Positions 1-10,509 of a stretch of DNA of 64,000 bases are shown one piece after another; within the stretch, counting starts at the first letter, position 1, and each line of letters opens with the position of its first letter. Origin of the DNA: Saccharicrinis fermentans DSM 9555 = JCM 21142 (GTDB taxonomy: Bacteria > Bacteroidota > Bacteroidia > Bacteroidales > Marinilabiliaceae); assembly GCF_000517085.1 (NCBI RefSeq), contig NZ_KI912107.1, positions 5,577,980-5,641,979 of the forward strand, written 5' to 3'. The notes beneath the pieces are model-generated. The model had not been told where the DNA came from and did no database searches. It saw only the letters and a program-made list of their open reading frames with translations. Position numbers and translations under genes: made by a program.

Positions 1-2344
1 CGCCTAATACGGGATCTACGGTTGCTGTTATTATTTTTATACCATTTATATCGATGGCACTGTCTACCAGGTCGCGTTTCTTCATGTTAATAAAGTTTCT
101 TTTTATACCATCCAGATCTTTACTTAACTTGGAGTTGTCGGCCATTAGTGATTCTATATTTTTTTGTAGGTTGCCAGATGATTTAAACATATCCTGAATA
201 GCCAGCAATAGGTTGTGCTGTGTCATAATCATCTCTTCGGCCTTTACACCGGTAACCGCTTCGATTCGTCTGATGCCTGAAGCAATAGATGCCTCGCTGA
301 TAATTTTAAAGAAGCCGATTTCACCCGTATGTTTAACATGTGTGCCTCCACAGAGCTCAATGGAATCGCCAAACTTAATGGCTCGAACAACATCGCCGTA
401 TTTTTCGCCAAAAAGCATCATCGCACCAAGATCTTGGGCTTTAGCAACGGGGATGTCGCGCATTTCTTCCAAGGCGAAATTTTTACGTATTCTTTGGTTA
501 ACCAGCTTTTCAACTTTCTCTATTTCTTCGCGGGTCATTTTTTGAAAGTGCGCAAAGTCGAAACGTAAGTAATCAGGATGAACCAGTGATCCTTTTTGTT
601 CCACATGCGTACCTAGTATTTCTTTTAGCGCTTGGTGTAAGAGGTGTGTGCTTGTATGGTTGTTGGCAATGTTCTGACGTTTATCCCTGTTAACAACAGC
701 TTTAAAGTCGCTTTTTAAATCTTTGGGTAGTTTTTTTGCTAGGTGAACAATTAGGTTGTTTTCCTTTTTGGTATCGATAATTTCTATTTTCTCGGTGCCA
801 TTATCTATATAACCGGTATCACCTACCTGCCCACCGCTTTCTGCATAAAAGGGCGTAATGTTAAAAACCAATTGGTACAAGGATTTATTTTTGACTGTAA
901 TCTTGCGGTATTTTACAATTGTTAAATCAGTTTCCAGGTAGTCGTAACCAATAAATTCTTCCACATCATCTTCCATTAAAAGAACCCAATCTTCCGTTTC
1001 TATGGCAGTAGCACTTCTGGCCCGATTTTTCTGTGCTTCCATTTCCTTTTCAAATTCACGGCGGTTGATCACCAGATCGTTTTCTTTTAGTATCAGTTCT
1101 GTTAAATCCAATGGAAATCCATAAGTATCATATAGTTCAAATGCAACTTTACCATCCACTACTTTGTAATTACCATCTTTGGTTTGTTGGATGATTTTAT
1201 CTAACATAGAAATTCCTGTGGCCAAAGTTCGTAGAAATGACTCCTCTTCCTCTTTAATAACTTTGGTTATCAGTTCTTGTTGTTTTTTTAATTCAGGATA
1301 GGCATCACCCATGGAATTCATGAGAGCAGGTAGTAATTTGTACATGAACGACTGGCGTTGTCCTAGGAAAGTATATCCATAACGAACAGCCCTACGCAAT
1401 ATACGACGAATCACGTAACCAGCCTTATTGTTGGAGGGTAACTGTCCGTCGGTAATAGAAAAGGAGATTGTTCTGATATGGTCGGCAATGACGCGCATGG
1501 CAATATCCGTATCTTCCTTTTTTCCATAAGGTGTATTTGTTATGTTGGCTATCTCGTTAATGATAGGCACGAATACATCGGTGTCGTAGTTTGATTTTTT
1601 ATTTTGAATAACGCGACAGAGGCGTTCAAAACCCATTCCTGTATCTACGTGTTTGGCTGGGAGTGCTTCCAGACTGCCATCTGCTTTTCTATTGTACTGT
1701 ATAAACACCAAGTTCCATACTTCTATCACCTCAGGGTGATCTGCATTTACCAATTGGGCTCCGGGTACTTTTTTTCGTTCCTCTTCGCTTCGTAAGTCAA
1801 CATGTATCTCCGAGCATGGTCCACAGGGCCCCATCTCACCCATCTCCCAAAAGTTGTCTTTACGGTTCCCGTTGATGATTCGGTCCTCAGGTAGGTGCTG
1901 TTTCCAATGGTTAAAAGCCTCCATATCTTTATCCAGTGCCATATCTTTGTCACCCTCAAATACCGAAGCATATAAAATATTCTTGTCAATTTTAAGAATT
2001 TCAGTCAGGTACTCCCAAGCCCAGTTAATGGCATTCTCCTTAAAATAATCACCAAACGACCAGTTTCCAAGCATTTCAAACATCGTATGGTGATATGTGT
2101 CACGCCCAACCTCTTCCAGGTCGTTGTGTTTACCGGAGACACGCAGGCATTTTTGTGAATTGGCTACCCTGGGTGCGAATGGTTTGCTGTTTCCAAGAAA
2201 AATATCTTTAAACTGATTCATACCTGCATTGGTGAACATGAGGGTAGGGTCGTTTTTAACCACCATAGGTGCTGAAGATACAATTTGGTGTTGTTTTGAT
2301 TCAAAAAAAGACCAAAAACTTTTTCTTATCTCAGAAGCATTCAT
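1..2344 (-). CDS. alaS: alanyl-tRNA synthetase (partial, C-terminus outside window)
   Basis: Charges tRNA-Ala with alanine in the cytoplasm and edits mischarged Ser/Gly. About 781 codons are visible in one open frame; the family is about 870 aa, so only the C-terminal part is missing beyond base 1. The ATG is at 2344 and the product opens [17 protein letters not shown], the usual class II AlaRS N-terminus. The editing-domain zinc motif HTSTH lies near residue 563 and its partner CGGTH near residue 666, matching the family spacing. It is divergent from the M23 peptidase gene, with overlapping candidate promoters in the 135-bp gap. No odd feature. Identification is certain. Confidence 0.97.
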   Translation of the reverse strand, partial: MNASEIRKSFWSFFESKQHQIVSSAPMVVKNDPTLMFTNAGMNQFKDIFLGNSKPFAPRVANSQKCLRVSGKHNDLEEVGRDTYHHTMFEMLGNWSFGDYFKENAINWAWEYLTEILKIDKNILYASVFEGDKDMALDKDMEAFNHWKQHLPEDRIINGNRKDNFWEMGEMGPCGPCSEIHVDLRSEEERKKVPGAQLVNADHPEVIEVWNLVFIQYNRKADGSLEALPAKHVDTGMGFERLCRVIQNKKSNYDTDVFVPIINEIANITNTPYGKKEDTDIAMRVIADHIRTISFSITDGQLPSNNKAGYVIRRILRRAVRYGYTFLGQRQSFMYKLLPALMNSMGDAYPELKKQQELITKVIKEEEESFLRTLATGISMLDKIIQQTKDGNYKVVDGKVAFELYDTYGFPLDLTELILKENDLVINRREFEKEMEAQKNRARSATAIETEDWVLLMEDDVEEFIGYDYLETDLTIVKYRKITVKNKSLYQLVFNITPFYAESGGQVGDTGYIDNGTEKIEIIDTKKENNLIVHLAKKLPKDLKSDFKAVVNRDKRQNIANNHTSTHLLHQALKEILGTHVEQKGSLVHPDYLRFDFAHFQKMTREEIEKVEKLVNQRIRKNFALEEMRDIPVAKAQDLGAMMLFGEKYGDVVRAIKFGDSIELCGGTHVKHTGEIGFFKIISEASIASGIRRIEAVTGVKAEEMIMTQHNLLLAIQDMFKSSGNLQKNIESLMADNSKLSKDLDGIKRNFINMKKRDLVDSAIDINGIKIITATVDPVLG

Positions 2345-2398
2345 ATAATATAGTAATTATTGATTTTTATAATTGTGAATAAGCACTAAAATTGGAAG

Positions 2399-2428
2399 TT
2401 GCAAAGGTAGATTATTTCGCTAATTTTG
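2399..2428 (+). promoter_or_regulatory. candidate promoter of the M23 peptidase gene
   Basis: TTG at 2399-2401 and TAATTTTG at 2421-2428 are separated by 19 nt, an exact fit to the Bacteroidota housekeeping promoter. The start codon lies about 50 nt downstream. Confidence 0.55.
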
Positions 2429-2434
2429 TAGCAA
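2402..2434 (-). promoter_or_regulatory. candidate alaS promoter
   Basis: On the minus strand there is TACCTTTG (2402-2409), fitting the Bacteroidota -7 consensus TAnnTTTG, with TTG at 2432-2434 as a -33 element (22-nt spacer, slightly long). It would start transcription about 50 nt before the alaS ATG. It overlaps the opposite promoter for the M23 gene. Confidence 0.4.
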
Positions 2435-2479
2435 TTATCATTAAAAATCAACGTTAAGAAATACAAACTTTGTTTCTTC

Positions 2480-3451
2480 ATGTCAAAAGTTAAGTTCAGA
2501 TATAATCCCGAAACATTAAGTTACGATAAAATTGAAACCGGGTTCAAGTATTATTTATCGAGGATATTCTTTGGTTTTTTCTTTGGTGCCGTATTGGGAC
2601 TGGTGTTCTTTTTCGCCTATTCGTACGTGATCGAAAGTCCCAAAGTACAGCGTCTCGAGAGAGAGAATGCCCGATTGACAACCCAATTTGATATATTGAG
2701 CAAGCGATTGGATGAAACAGTCAAGGTACTGGATGATATTCAAAGAAGAGATGAAAATATTTATAGGGTTATTTTTCAGGCTGATTCTATTCCGCAATCT
2801 ATCCGTAAGGCCGGTTTTGGTGGTGTTAATAGATATGAACCTTTGGAAGATTTGGATAATGCAGAATTGGTGATTTCCACCGCTAAAAAGTTGGATGTCA
2901 TTATGAAACAAGCTTATGTTCAGTCTAAATCTTTTGACGAGATTATTGAAATGGCCAAGAATAACGAGAAGCTGATCAAGTGTACTCCGGCCATTATGCC
3001 TATTTCCAATAAAGATTTGAAACGTACGGCCTCGGGGTGGGGCTACCGTATTCACCCTATTTATAAGACACGACGTTTTCATTCAGGAATGGACTTCACG
3101 GCTCCTACCGGTACCGATGTGTATGCTACAGGTGATGGTAAGGTGTCCAAGATTACCCGTGAGAAAACAGGATACGGTAATCGTATAGAGATTGACCATG
3201 GTTTTGGTTTTAGGACGCTTTATGCCCACCTCAGTGCGTTTAATGTTAAGTTGGGCCAAAAAGTTAAAAGAGGAGATGTGATTGGCTTTGTTGGCAGTAC
3301 CGGAACATCTACCGCACCTCACCTGCATTATGAAGTGCATGTGAAAAATAAAAAAGTGAATCCTTCGCACTATTATTTTAATGATTTATCTGCTGAAGAG
3401 TACGAGGAAATGATAGAGATTTCATCTAACTCTAACCAGACTTTTGATTAA
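2480..3451 (+). CDS. membrane-anchored M23 (LytM-type) peptidase
   Basis: Predicted periplasmic zinc endopeptidase or peptidoglycan-remodelling factor. Residues 1-28 are cytoplasmic and basic, a single transmembrane segment spans about 29-50, and a coiled coil follows (about 52-95). The M23 domain occupies about 175-310, with zinc ligands His201 and Asp205 in FHSGMDF and the HLHYEVH motif near residue 282. All canonical LytM residues appear present, so it may be catalytic rather than a degenerate EnvC/NlpD-type activator. It stands alone after a promoter and is divergent from alaS, an arrangement I believe is common in Bacteroidota. The exact substrate cannot be told from sequence. Confidence 0.9.
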   Translation: MSKVKFRYNPETLSYDKIETGFKYYLSRIFFGFFFGAVLGLVFFFAYSYVIESPKVQRLERENARLTTQFDILSKRLDETVKVLDDIQRRDENIYRVIFQADSIPQSIRKAGFGGVNRYEPLEDLDNAELVISTAKKLDVIMKQAYVQSKSFDEIIEMAKNNEKLIKCTPAIMPISNKDLKRTASGWGYRIHPIYKTRRFHSGMDFTAPTGTDVYATGDGKVSKITREKTGYGNRIEIDHGFGFRTLYAHLSAFNVKLGQKVKRGDVIGFVGSTGTSTAPHLHYEVHVKNKKVNPSHYYFNDLSAEEYEEMIEISSNSNQTFD

Positions 3452-3658
3452 TATTACTGGCCATTCCTGTGCTTTGTTCCTGTTAAAACAGACTGTAATG
3501 ATATTTCACTGTGGATGATATTATTGTTCGTGGGACACTTTAAACCCGGAAAATGCGTTGGGAAATATAGGACGAGGTTCTAATGCATCATGCGGGTTTA
3601 ATTTTATTTAGGTATTTTTTATTTACCTTTGAGAATATACACTAATCCCATTCGATCG

Positions 3659-4489
3659 ATGGTAAACCTAGTTGAAAACAGTGTGCTGCTGGACAAGCAT
3701 AAATTGGTCTATTATGAAACCGGACAAGGTATACCTATTTTATTTGTTCATGGAATTACTACTTATTCGTTTATATGGCGAAAAGTTGTGCCGTATTTTG
3801 TAAAGGACTATCGAGTGATTGTGGTCGATTTATTGGGCTGTGGACATTCTGATTTAAGGACTGACATCTCCTTTGGGATTGCTAATCAGGCTCGGTTTTT
3901 GTGGATGTTATTGGACAAGCTGGGCATTGAAAAGTTGCATGTAGTTGCCCATGATGTGGGAGGCGGCGTGGCTCAAATAATGAGTGTGGTTAGACCTGGT
4001 GCATTGCTCTCTGTTAGCTTATTAAACGCAGTGGCGTACGATTTTTGGCCTGTGCAGCCTATTACGTCCATGCGTATTCCTATCCTTCGCCAGTTCGCAG
4101 TGGCCACCTTAGATGGAGGTACCTTGAGACTAATTATTAAAAGAGGATTGTTTCGTCAGGAGGCTTGCACCGAAGAACTCTTTCAATTGTTTAAAAGTTC
4201 TTTTCATACCAAGGAAGGACGTAATGCTTTTTTGCATTTTGCCGGATGTCTTGATAATTCAGATTTGTTAATGATTTCGGAAGCTTTGCATGGTTTGGAT
4301 ACCAATTTTTTGGTGGTGAGGGGCGATAATGATGTTTATTTGAGCCCTTCAATTGCAGAGAAACTTGCAAAAAAATTGAAGTGTGCTAAAAAAGTTAATA
4401 TTCCAATGGCTGGTCATTTTATGCAAGAGGATGTGCCTGATGTTCTTGCATCAACGATTCTTGGTTTTATTCGGGAGGTTAGCATATGA
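3659..4489 (+). CDS. alpha/beta-hydrolase fold protein
   Basis: Serine hydrolase of the alpha/beta family, 276 aa from the ATG at 3659. An upstream in-frame TTG at 3629 exists, but a TAnnTTTG-like box (TACCTTTG, 3624-3631) overlaps it, so the ATG is preferred. The N-terminus has the oxyanion-side motif FVHGITTYSFIWR. The nucleophile-elbow region reads AHDVGGGVAQIM, with Asp where the nucleophile usually sits, as in haloalkane dehalogenase-like and some epoxide hydrolase-like members. The distal GHFMQED supplies the catalytic His. There is no signal peptide, so it is cytoplasmic. Its last codon overlaps the histidine-kinase start by 4 nt, so the two are translationally coupled. Substrate unknown. 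Confidence 0.85.
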   Translation: MVNLVENSVLLDKHKLVYYETGQGIPILFVHGITTYSFIWRKVVPYFVKDYRVIVVDLLGCGHSDLRTDISFGIANQARFLWMLLDKLGIEKLHVVAHDVGGGVAQIMSVVRPGALLSVSLLNAVAYDFWPVQPITSMRIPILRQFAVATLDGGTLRLIIKRGLFRQEACTEELFQLFKSSFHTKEGRNAFLHFAGCLDNSDLLMISEALHGLDTNFLVVRGDNDVYLSPSIAEKLAKKLKCAKKVNIPMAGHFMQEDVPDVLASTILGFIREVSI

Positions 4490-5895
4490 TGGGTAACAAT
4501 GAGGATAAATTTACCTATGAAGAATTGTTGGAACGCGTTAAGCAGCTGGAGTTCGAAAATGAATCTATGGCAGAACGTGCCGGTGAGGTGCTGTTGCTGA
4601 GTGTGCTGGGGGATGCTCTTTCTGTTTTAGAAGACAAAAATAAATTGATTGAAGAACTTCTTGAAAAGGTGTCGATACTTAAAAATATCCCGCATTGCTA
4701 TTGCTATGAATGGATAGAAGGAAAGTTTAAACTGATAGAATCTTACACCGTTATGCCAGATGTTCATCAATGTCCAACTGAAATTATACTTAGCGAAGAG
4801 GTGGTCAGGGGCATCAACGAGCATGGTGTTTATTGTGGATGTGCGCAGGAGGTTATTCATGCTGAAAATGAGTGGGCTGTATCAGAAACAACTGAGGTGT
4901 TGATTATCCGTTTTCATAATAATTGGGTGAATAGTGGGGTTTTCTTGTTTTTGGATGAAAAGAGTGGCTTTTCGTTGGAAACAAAATATCTAGTCATTAG
5001 ACAAGCCGTTAATATGGTGTTGGAACAGATAGAAAAACTGGAGTATATCAAAGAGATAGAACAACTGAATAAGGACTTGGAAGATAGGGTGGTAGAACGT
5101 ACCGAAGCATTGGTTGAGATGAATAGTAAGTTGCTCAATGAGATCGAGGAACGAAAGGTGATAGAAGAGGAATTGCGTTATGCTAAAGATAAGGCACAGG
5201 AGTCGGATCGCTTGAAGTCTATCTTTCTGGCCAATATGAGTCATGAAATACGGACACCGATGAATGCGATTGTGGGATTTAGCGAATTGATGGAAAGTGG
5301 GACCTGTGATGAAAAGGAATTGCGGGAGTTTACTCGTTTGATTTACGGTAATAGCCTTTCTTTGCTTAATCTGATCAATGACTTGTTAGATTTCTCCAAA
5401 ATTGAGGCCAACCAATTGTCATTGCATCGTTCTACATGTAATGTCAACGAGATATTAGATGACGTTCGATCTTTGGGGGAAACATTGTTGAAACAATATA
5501 AAAAGGAGAATTTGAGTATTCGTATTCATAAGTCAGTTACGGATGAGGAGGCCCATGTGTTTACTGATAGTTTGAGATTGAAGCAGATATTGATTAACTT
5601 ATTAAGCAATGCCATTAAATTTTCGTTTGAAGGACAGATAGTGATCGAGTATAAAATAGAGAAGGAAAATGTTTGTTTTGCAGTGAAGGACCAAGGAATT
5701 GGCATTGCAGATAAGATGCAGGCCCTTATATTTAAACGTTTTAGTCGGGTGTCGGATGATATCAATAAACCCATAGCCGGAAATGGCCTCGGTCTAACCA
5801 TTACAAAAACATTGGTTGAAATGCTAGGTGGTGTCATTGGGGTTGAGTCTGAAATAGGGCGTGGCTCTATTTTTAAATTTAGTATTTTACGGTGA
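4486..5895 (+). CDS. sensor histidine kinase without transmembrane segments
   Basis: Cytoplasmic signal-transducing kinase, 469 aa. The N-terminal about 190 residues look like a GAF-type sensor region but show no motif I can name. A coiled coil covers about 190-240. The HisKA H-box is FLANMSHEIRTPMNAIVGF with the phospho-acceptor at His253. The HATPase domain follows, with N-box LINLLSNAIKFS, G1 DQGIGI and G2 NGLGLTITKTLV. There is no receiver domain and no response regulator next to it, so the partner must be encoded elsewhere. It overlaps the hydrolase gene upstream by ATGA. The signal it senses is unknown. Confidence 0.92.
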   Translation: MMGNNEDKFTYEELLERVKQLEFENESMAERAGEVLLLSVLGDALSVLEDKNKLIEELLEKVSILKNIPHCYCYEWIEGKFKLIESYTVMPDVHQCPTEIILSEEVVRGINEHGVYCGCAQEVIHAENEWAVSETTEVLIIRFHNNWVNSGVFLFLDEKSGFSLETKYLVIRQAVNMVLEQIEKLEYIKEIEQLNKDLEDRVVERTEALVEMNSKLLNEIEERKVIEEELRYAKDKAQESDRLKSIFLANMSHEIRTPMNAIVGFSELMESGTCDEKELREFTRLIYGNSLSLLNLINDLLDFSKIEANQLSLHRSTCNVNEILDDVRSLGETLLKQYKKENLSIRIHKSVTDEEAHVFTDSLRLKQILINLLSNAIKFSFEGQIVIEYKIEKENVCFAVKDQGIGIADKMQALIFKRFSRVSDDINKPIAGNGLGLTITKTLVEMLGGVIGVESEIGRGSIFKFSILR

Positions 5896-6025
5896 AGCTT
5901 TTATTAGGAAGGTCGGTTTTGTATGTATTATGGGGGGAGAACGGAAGTTGGTAAAAAAGATAAACCAGACTGCTCTTAATTGTAATCATTATAAATTAGT
6001 TACGTGGATGTTAAAAAGTAGTTGT

Positions 6026-6041
6026 TGTAACAATTGTTACA
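6026..6041. promoter_or_regulatory. perfect 16-bp palindrome upstream of nrfH (CRP/FNR-type operator)
   Basis: TGTAACAATTGTTACA is a perfect dyad in the 205-bp gap before nrfH, about 60 bp from its start codon. The TGTAA-N6-TTACA layout matches sites bound by the CRP/FNR superfamily (including HcpR-like nitrosative-stress regulators). The regulator itself is not in this window. Confidence 0.6.
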
Positions 6042-6100
6042 GCTATTTATCGTGTGAATGAGTAAATTTAGCTAACTATTGACACGGTAATACGAATGTT

Positions 6101-6682
6101 ATGATAAAACACTTGGTGCCACCTCCACAATGGCGTTTCCCGGTTATGATTGTGTTAGCCATATTTATTGGTTTGGCACTTTTTATATTTAAGGTTTCCA
6201 ATGCCTCTTCATATTTGTCAGATAATCCTGAGACCTGTGTGAATTGTCATATTATGGCACCTCAGTATGCTACCTGGAACCATAGTTCGCACAGGGAATG
6301 GACCAATTGTAACGATTGCCATGTTCCGCACAATAATGTGGTGAATAAATATTATTTCAAAGCTAAAGATGGTTTAAGACATGCTACAGTTTTTACCATG
6401 CGGGCCGAACCGGAGGTGATTTTTATTAAAAAGGAGGGGGCCGAGGTTGTTCATAAGAACTGCATTCGTTGTCATCATCAGCAAATTACCGACCCTAAGT
6501 TGGTAGCCACTGTTGATGGTCATTCGTCTCATACGCAAGACCGGAAGTGCTGGGAGTGTCATCGTGAAGTGCCGCACGGAAGAGTCAATAGTCTCTCCAG
6601 TACGCCTAACGCGCATGTGCCATTGCCTACCAGTCCGGTTCCTGATTGGTTAAAAAGATATACAGATAAGAATAAACCTTAA
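6101..6682 (+). CDS. nrfH: cytochrome c nitrite reductase, membrane tetrahaem subunit
   Basis: NapC/NirT-family quinol oxidase that feeds electrons from menaquinol to NrfA during nitrite ammonification. The 193-aa protein has one N-terminal membrane anchor (about 14-34) and a periplasmic domain with four CXXCH haem sites: CVNCH, CNDCH, CIRCH and CWECH. Length and haem number fit NrfH. It sits 10 nt upstream of nrfA and is certainly co-transcribed. A palindromic operator lies upstream. It could be called a generic NapC-type cytochrome, but the nrfA neighbour decides. Confidence 0.95.
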   Translation: MIKHLVPPPQWRFPVMIVLAIFIGLALFIFKVSNASSYLSDNPETCVNCHIMAPQYATWNHSSHREWTNCNDCHVPHNNVVNKYYFKAKDGLRHATVFTMRAEPEVIFIKKEGAEVVHKNCIRCHHQQITDPKLVATVDGHSSHTQDRKCWECHREVPHGRVNSLSSTPNAHVPLPTSPVPDWLKRYTDKNKP

Positions 6683-6692
6683 AAATGATCCT

Positions 6693-8177
6693 ATGAAATT
6701 GTTTGACAAGCGTCCATGGTTAGCATGGCTGATGTTTTTTGCCACAATAATAGTGGTTTTCTTATTGGGGCTTTTGGCTTCTTCTATTGTTGAACGTAGG
6801 GCCGAGGCTACTTTTGTGAACGTTCCAAGAACCGATATTTCGGAATTTGAGCCCAGAAATGAGGTTTGGGGGGAGAATTACCCTCGTGAGTTTCAATCCT
6901 ATTATCAAACAGCAGATACCAGCTTTGCCAGTAAGTATAACGGTGGAGCAGTGATTGATATGTTAGAACTTGATCCGCGCTTGGTTGTTTTATGGGCTGG
7001 TTATGGTTTTTCAAAGGATTACAAACAGGGTAGGGGACATTACTATGCTGTTACCGATGTTAGAAATACCTTAAGAACCGGGAGTCCTGCTGATGATAAA
7101 TCGGGTCCTATGCCTTCTACATGCTGGACTTGTAAGGGGCCTGATGTACCTCGTCTGATGAATGAGCATGGAGTGGCTGAATTTTACAAGGGAAAATGGG
7201 CCCGGTTGGGTAGTGAGGTGGTCAATCCTATAGGCTGTGCTGATTGTCACGATCCAAAGACCATGAATCTTCGTATTACACGTCCGGCGTTGATAGAAGC
7301 ATTTGAGCGACAAGGGAAGGATATCACCCAATCGTCACATCAGGAGATGCGTTCGTTGGTATGTGCGCAATGTCATGTGGAATATTATTTTAATAAGAAA
7401 ACGGAGGAAGGTGCTAATTATCTTACTTTGCCCTGGGATAAAGGAATGAATGTGGAAGCCATGGAGGCGTATTACGATGAAATGGAATTCTCTGATTGGA
7501 CGCATCAATTAAGCAAGGCTCCTATGTTAAAAGCACAGCATCCTGGATATGAGGTGTACTCAACAGGTATTCATGCCGATAGGGGCGTGTCTTGTGCCGA
7601 TTGTCATATGCCTTATAAAAGTGAGGGAGGACAGAAATTTACGGATCATAAAATACAGTCACCTCTTAATAATGTAGCCAACTCCTGTCAAGTGTGTCAC
7701 CGTCAGGAGACTGCTAATTTAATAGCCAATGTTTATGATCGTCAGGATAAGATCATTGAGAATAGAGATAAGCTGGAAGAATTGGTGGTTCGTGCCCATG
7801 TGGAAGCAAAAAAAGCATGGGATATTGGGGCTTCGCAGGCGCAAATGGAAGATATTTTAATGGGAATCAGGCATGCTCAGTGGCGTTGGGATTATGCAGC
7901 CGCAAGTCATGGAGCTTCTTTTCATTCGCCTGTGGAAATTGGACGAGTTATAGGAACGGGTATTGATATTGCACAGGAAACCAGGATTAAGCTCGCGCGA
8001 TTACTGGCTGAGCTTGGACATAACCAAGAAGTGCCCTATCCGGATATTGAAACCAAAGCAAAGGCACAGCAGTTTGTTGGCTTGGATATGGAACGATTGA
8101 ATCAGGAAAAGAAAGTCTTTAAGGAGGATGTAGTTCCTGAGTGGATTAAGGAAGCCCAGGCTCGAGAAGATTCGTAA
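6693..8177 (+). CDS. nrfA: ammonia-forming cytochrome c nitrite reductase, catalytic subunit
   Basis: Six-electron reduction of nitrite to ammonium in the periplasm. The protein is 494 aa with an N-terminal signal/anchor (about 11-31). The catalytic haem is bound by the special CWTCK motif, followed by four CXXCH sites: CADCH, CAQCH, CADCH and CQVCH, giving the standard pentahaem NrfA. It pairs with nrfH to form the membrane complex. All haem motifs are intact. It indicates anaerobic nitrate/nitrite respiration or nitrite detoxification. Confidence 0.97.
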   Translation: MKLFDKRPWLAWLMFFATIIVVFLLGLLASSIVERRAEATFVNVPRTDISEFEPRNEVWGENYPREFQSYYQTADTSFASKYNGGAVIDMLELDPRLVVLWAGYGFSKDYKQGRGHYYAVTDVRNTLRTGSPADDKSGPMPSTCWTCKGPDVPRLMNEHGVAEFYKGKWARLGSEVVNPIGCADCHDPKTMNLRITRPALIEAFERQGKDITQSSHQEMRSLVCAQCHVEYYFNKKTEEGANYLTLPWDKGMNVEAMEAYYDEMEFSDWTHQLSKAPMLKAQHPGYEVYSTGIHADRGVSCADCHMPYKSEGGQKFTDHKIQSPLNNVANSCQVCHRQETANLIANVYDRQDKIIENRDKLEELVVRAHVEAKKAWDIGASQAQMEDILMGIRHAQWRWDYAAASHGASFHSPVEIGRVIGTGIDIAQETRIKLARLLAELGHNQEVPYPDIETKAKAQQFVGLDMERLNQEKKVFKEDVVPEWIKEAQAREDS

Positions 8178-8288
8178 ATGAACTGTTTGTGATCAGCGTG
8201 AATGGTAAATGGTGATGAAGTGGGGTTTTGTCATTTTTAAAAAAGGCAGGATAGGCTATATTAGTGCATCTAACAAAAGAAAGCAGCC

Positions 8289-10301
8289 ATGAATGTTCAT
8301 TCATTTAAATCTATGATTTTGGCGGGAATACCAGAAGAACTGCCTAAAACAAAAGTCTACGATGAAACCATTAATCACGCTCCTGTTCGTAAGGATATCC
8401 TTACAAACGAGGAAAAGAAATTGGCGCTTAAGAATGCGCTAAGGTATTTTCCGGAAAGACACCATGGTGTTTTGGCACCAGAATTCCTAAAGGAGTTAAG
8501 GGATTATGGTCGAATTTATATGTATCGTTATCGTCCCGATTATGAGATAAAAGCCCGTTCTATTGATGATTTTCCTTGTAGAAGTAAACAGGCGGCGGCT
8601 ATTATGCTGATGATATGTAATAACTTGGATCATGCTGTGGCGCAACATCCGCATGAATTGATTACTTATGGCGGTAATGGGGCGGTCTTTCAGAATTGGG
8701 CGCAATATTTGTTGACCATGCAATACTTAGCGACGATGACTGATGAGCAGACTTTGGTGATGTACTCGGGACATCCTATGGGGCTTTACCCTTCACATGC
8801 GCATGCCCCAAGGGTTGTTGTGACCAATGGGATGGTGATTCCAAATTATTCTAAACCCGATGATTGGGAACGTTTTAATGCATTGGGAGTTTCACAATAT
8901 GGTCAAATGACTGCAGGCTCCTTTATGTATATTGGGCCTCAGGGTATTGTTCATGGAACAACCATTACTTTATTGAATGCGATTCGTAAATTGAAGGTAA
9001 ATAATGATTCAGGTGGGCCTCGGTTATTTATTAGTGCTGGTCTGGGTGGAATGAGTGGTGCACAGCCTAAAGCGGCTAATATTGCGCAATGTATAAGTAT
9101 TATTGCTGAAGTGAATCCCAAGGCTTTGCAGACTCGTTATGCCCAAGGTTGGGTAGATGAGGTGACAGAGAGCCTGATGGAATTGGAAAAAAGGGTTGCG
9201 CTTGCTAAAAAAATGAAAGAAGTGGTTTCTATTGCATATAAAGGTAATGTAGTGGAGGTGTGGGAGTACTTTGCTAAGAAACATATTTCGGTGGACTTGG
9301 GTTCGGATCAGACTTCGTTGCATAATCCATGGGCTGGTGGCTATTATCCGGTTGGATTGACTTATGAAGAGGCAAACAGGATGATGGTTGATGCGCCCGA
9401 ATTGTTCAAGAACAAGGTGCAGGACTCGCTACGAAGGCATGTTGAGGCTATCAATACATTAACGGCATAAGGGATGTACTTTTTTGATTATGGAAATGCT
9501 TTTTTGCTGGAGTCAGGAAGGGCAGGAGCTAAAATTTTTAATGTTAGGGGTGAGTTTAAGTACCCTTCGTATGTGCAGGATATTATGGGACCCATGTGTT
9601 TTGATTATGGATTTGGCCCTTTTCGCTGGGTTTGTACCAGTAATCAACCGGATGATCTGGAAAAAACAGATCGGATAGCCTGCGCTGTATTGGAGCAGTT
9701 GTGTGAAAAAGCACCCGAAGAGATAAGGCAGCAGATGTCTGATAATATTCATTGGATCAAAGAGGCAGGTGATAATAACTTGGTGGTGGGGTCACAGGCT
9801 CGTATCTTGTATGCGGATGCTGAAGGAAGAATGCGCATAGCAGAAGCATTTAATGAGGCCATTAAAAATGGAGAAATCTCTGCACCTATTGTCCTGGGTC
9901 GCGATCATCATGATGTTTCGGGAACAGATAGTCCTTATCGCGAGACTTCAAATATTTATGATGGTTCCAGCTTTACTGCTGATATGGCGGTGCAGAATGT
10001 GATTGGGGATAGTTTTCGGGGAGCAACATGGGTATCTATACATAACGGAGGTGGTGTTGGATGGGGTGAGGTTATCAATGGAGGTTTTGGGATGGTTATT
10101 GATGGCAGTTCGGAGGCAGATCAGCGCTTGAAGTCAATGTTATTTTGGGATGTGAATAATGGAATTTCGCGCAGAAGCTGGGCTAGAAATAAGGGGGCTG
10201 TATTTGCCATTAAAAGAGCTATGGAGCTAAATCCTCAGCTTAGGGTTACACTCCCTGTTATTGCTGATGATGGTATGATTGATCAGCTGTTTGAGGAGTG
10301 A
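8289..10301 (+). pseudogene. hutU: urocanate hydratase split by one in-frame stop codon
   Basis: Histidine-degradation enzyme converting urocanate to imidazolonepropionate with bound NAD. The 5' part (8289-9470, 393 codons) contains GLGGMSGAQPKAANIA, and the 3' part (9474-10301, 275 aa) contains QARILYADAEGRMRIA and DHHDVSGTDSPYRE. Both parts are in the same reading frame and are separated only by TAA (9468-9470) and GGG, so a single base change restores a family-length protein of about 670 aa. The stop falls in LTA-stop-GMYFFDYGNAF, where I would expect Lys or another sense codon. No other lesion is visible. Alternatives are a sequencing error, stop readthrough, or re-initiation at the ATG at 9474. 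No other hut gene is adjacent. Confidence 0.85.
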
Positions 10302-10509
10302 TTTTGTTATTGGAAAAATTTAAGATGTTTTACTTGAATTCTTATTGAAGATTGAAAGTTAGGTTTATGAATGAAGAGGAATAACGCTAATTATTTGAAA
10401 TGAATCTTACTCACTATATATGTCTTTTTTATTTGGGAAAGCTAATTTTTAACGGTCTTCATGAACAAGCCTCGCTAGTTTGTCATTGCCATAAAAAAAT
10501 ACAAAAGGT

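Noticed and set aside
3538-3601. TAAACCCG/CGGGTTTA pair after the M23 gene as a terminator
   Set aside because: The loop is about 45 nt and the T-run is interrupted; too weak to call.
5861-6061. 66-aa open frame starting inside the histidine kinase and running towards nrfH
   Set aside because: No domain, Cys-rich low-quality tail, overlaps the kinase end in another frame and covers the nrf operator; treated as chance.
8228-8264. TTG...TATATTAG as a promoter for hutU
   Set aside because: The -7 box deviates from TAnnTTTG and the 26-nt spacer is too long.
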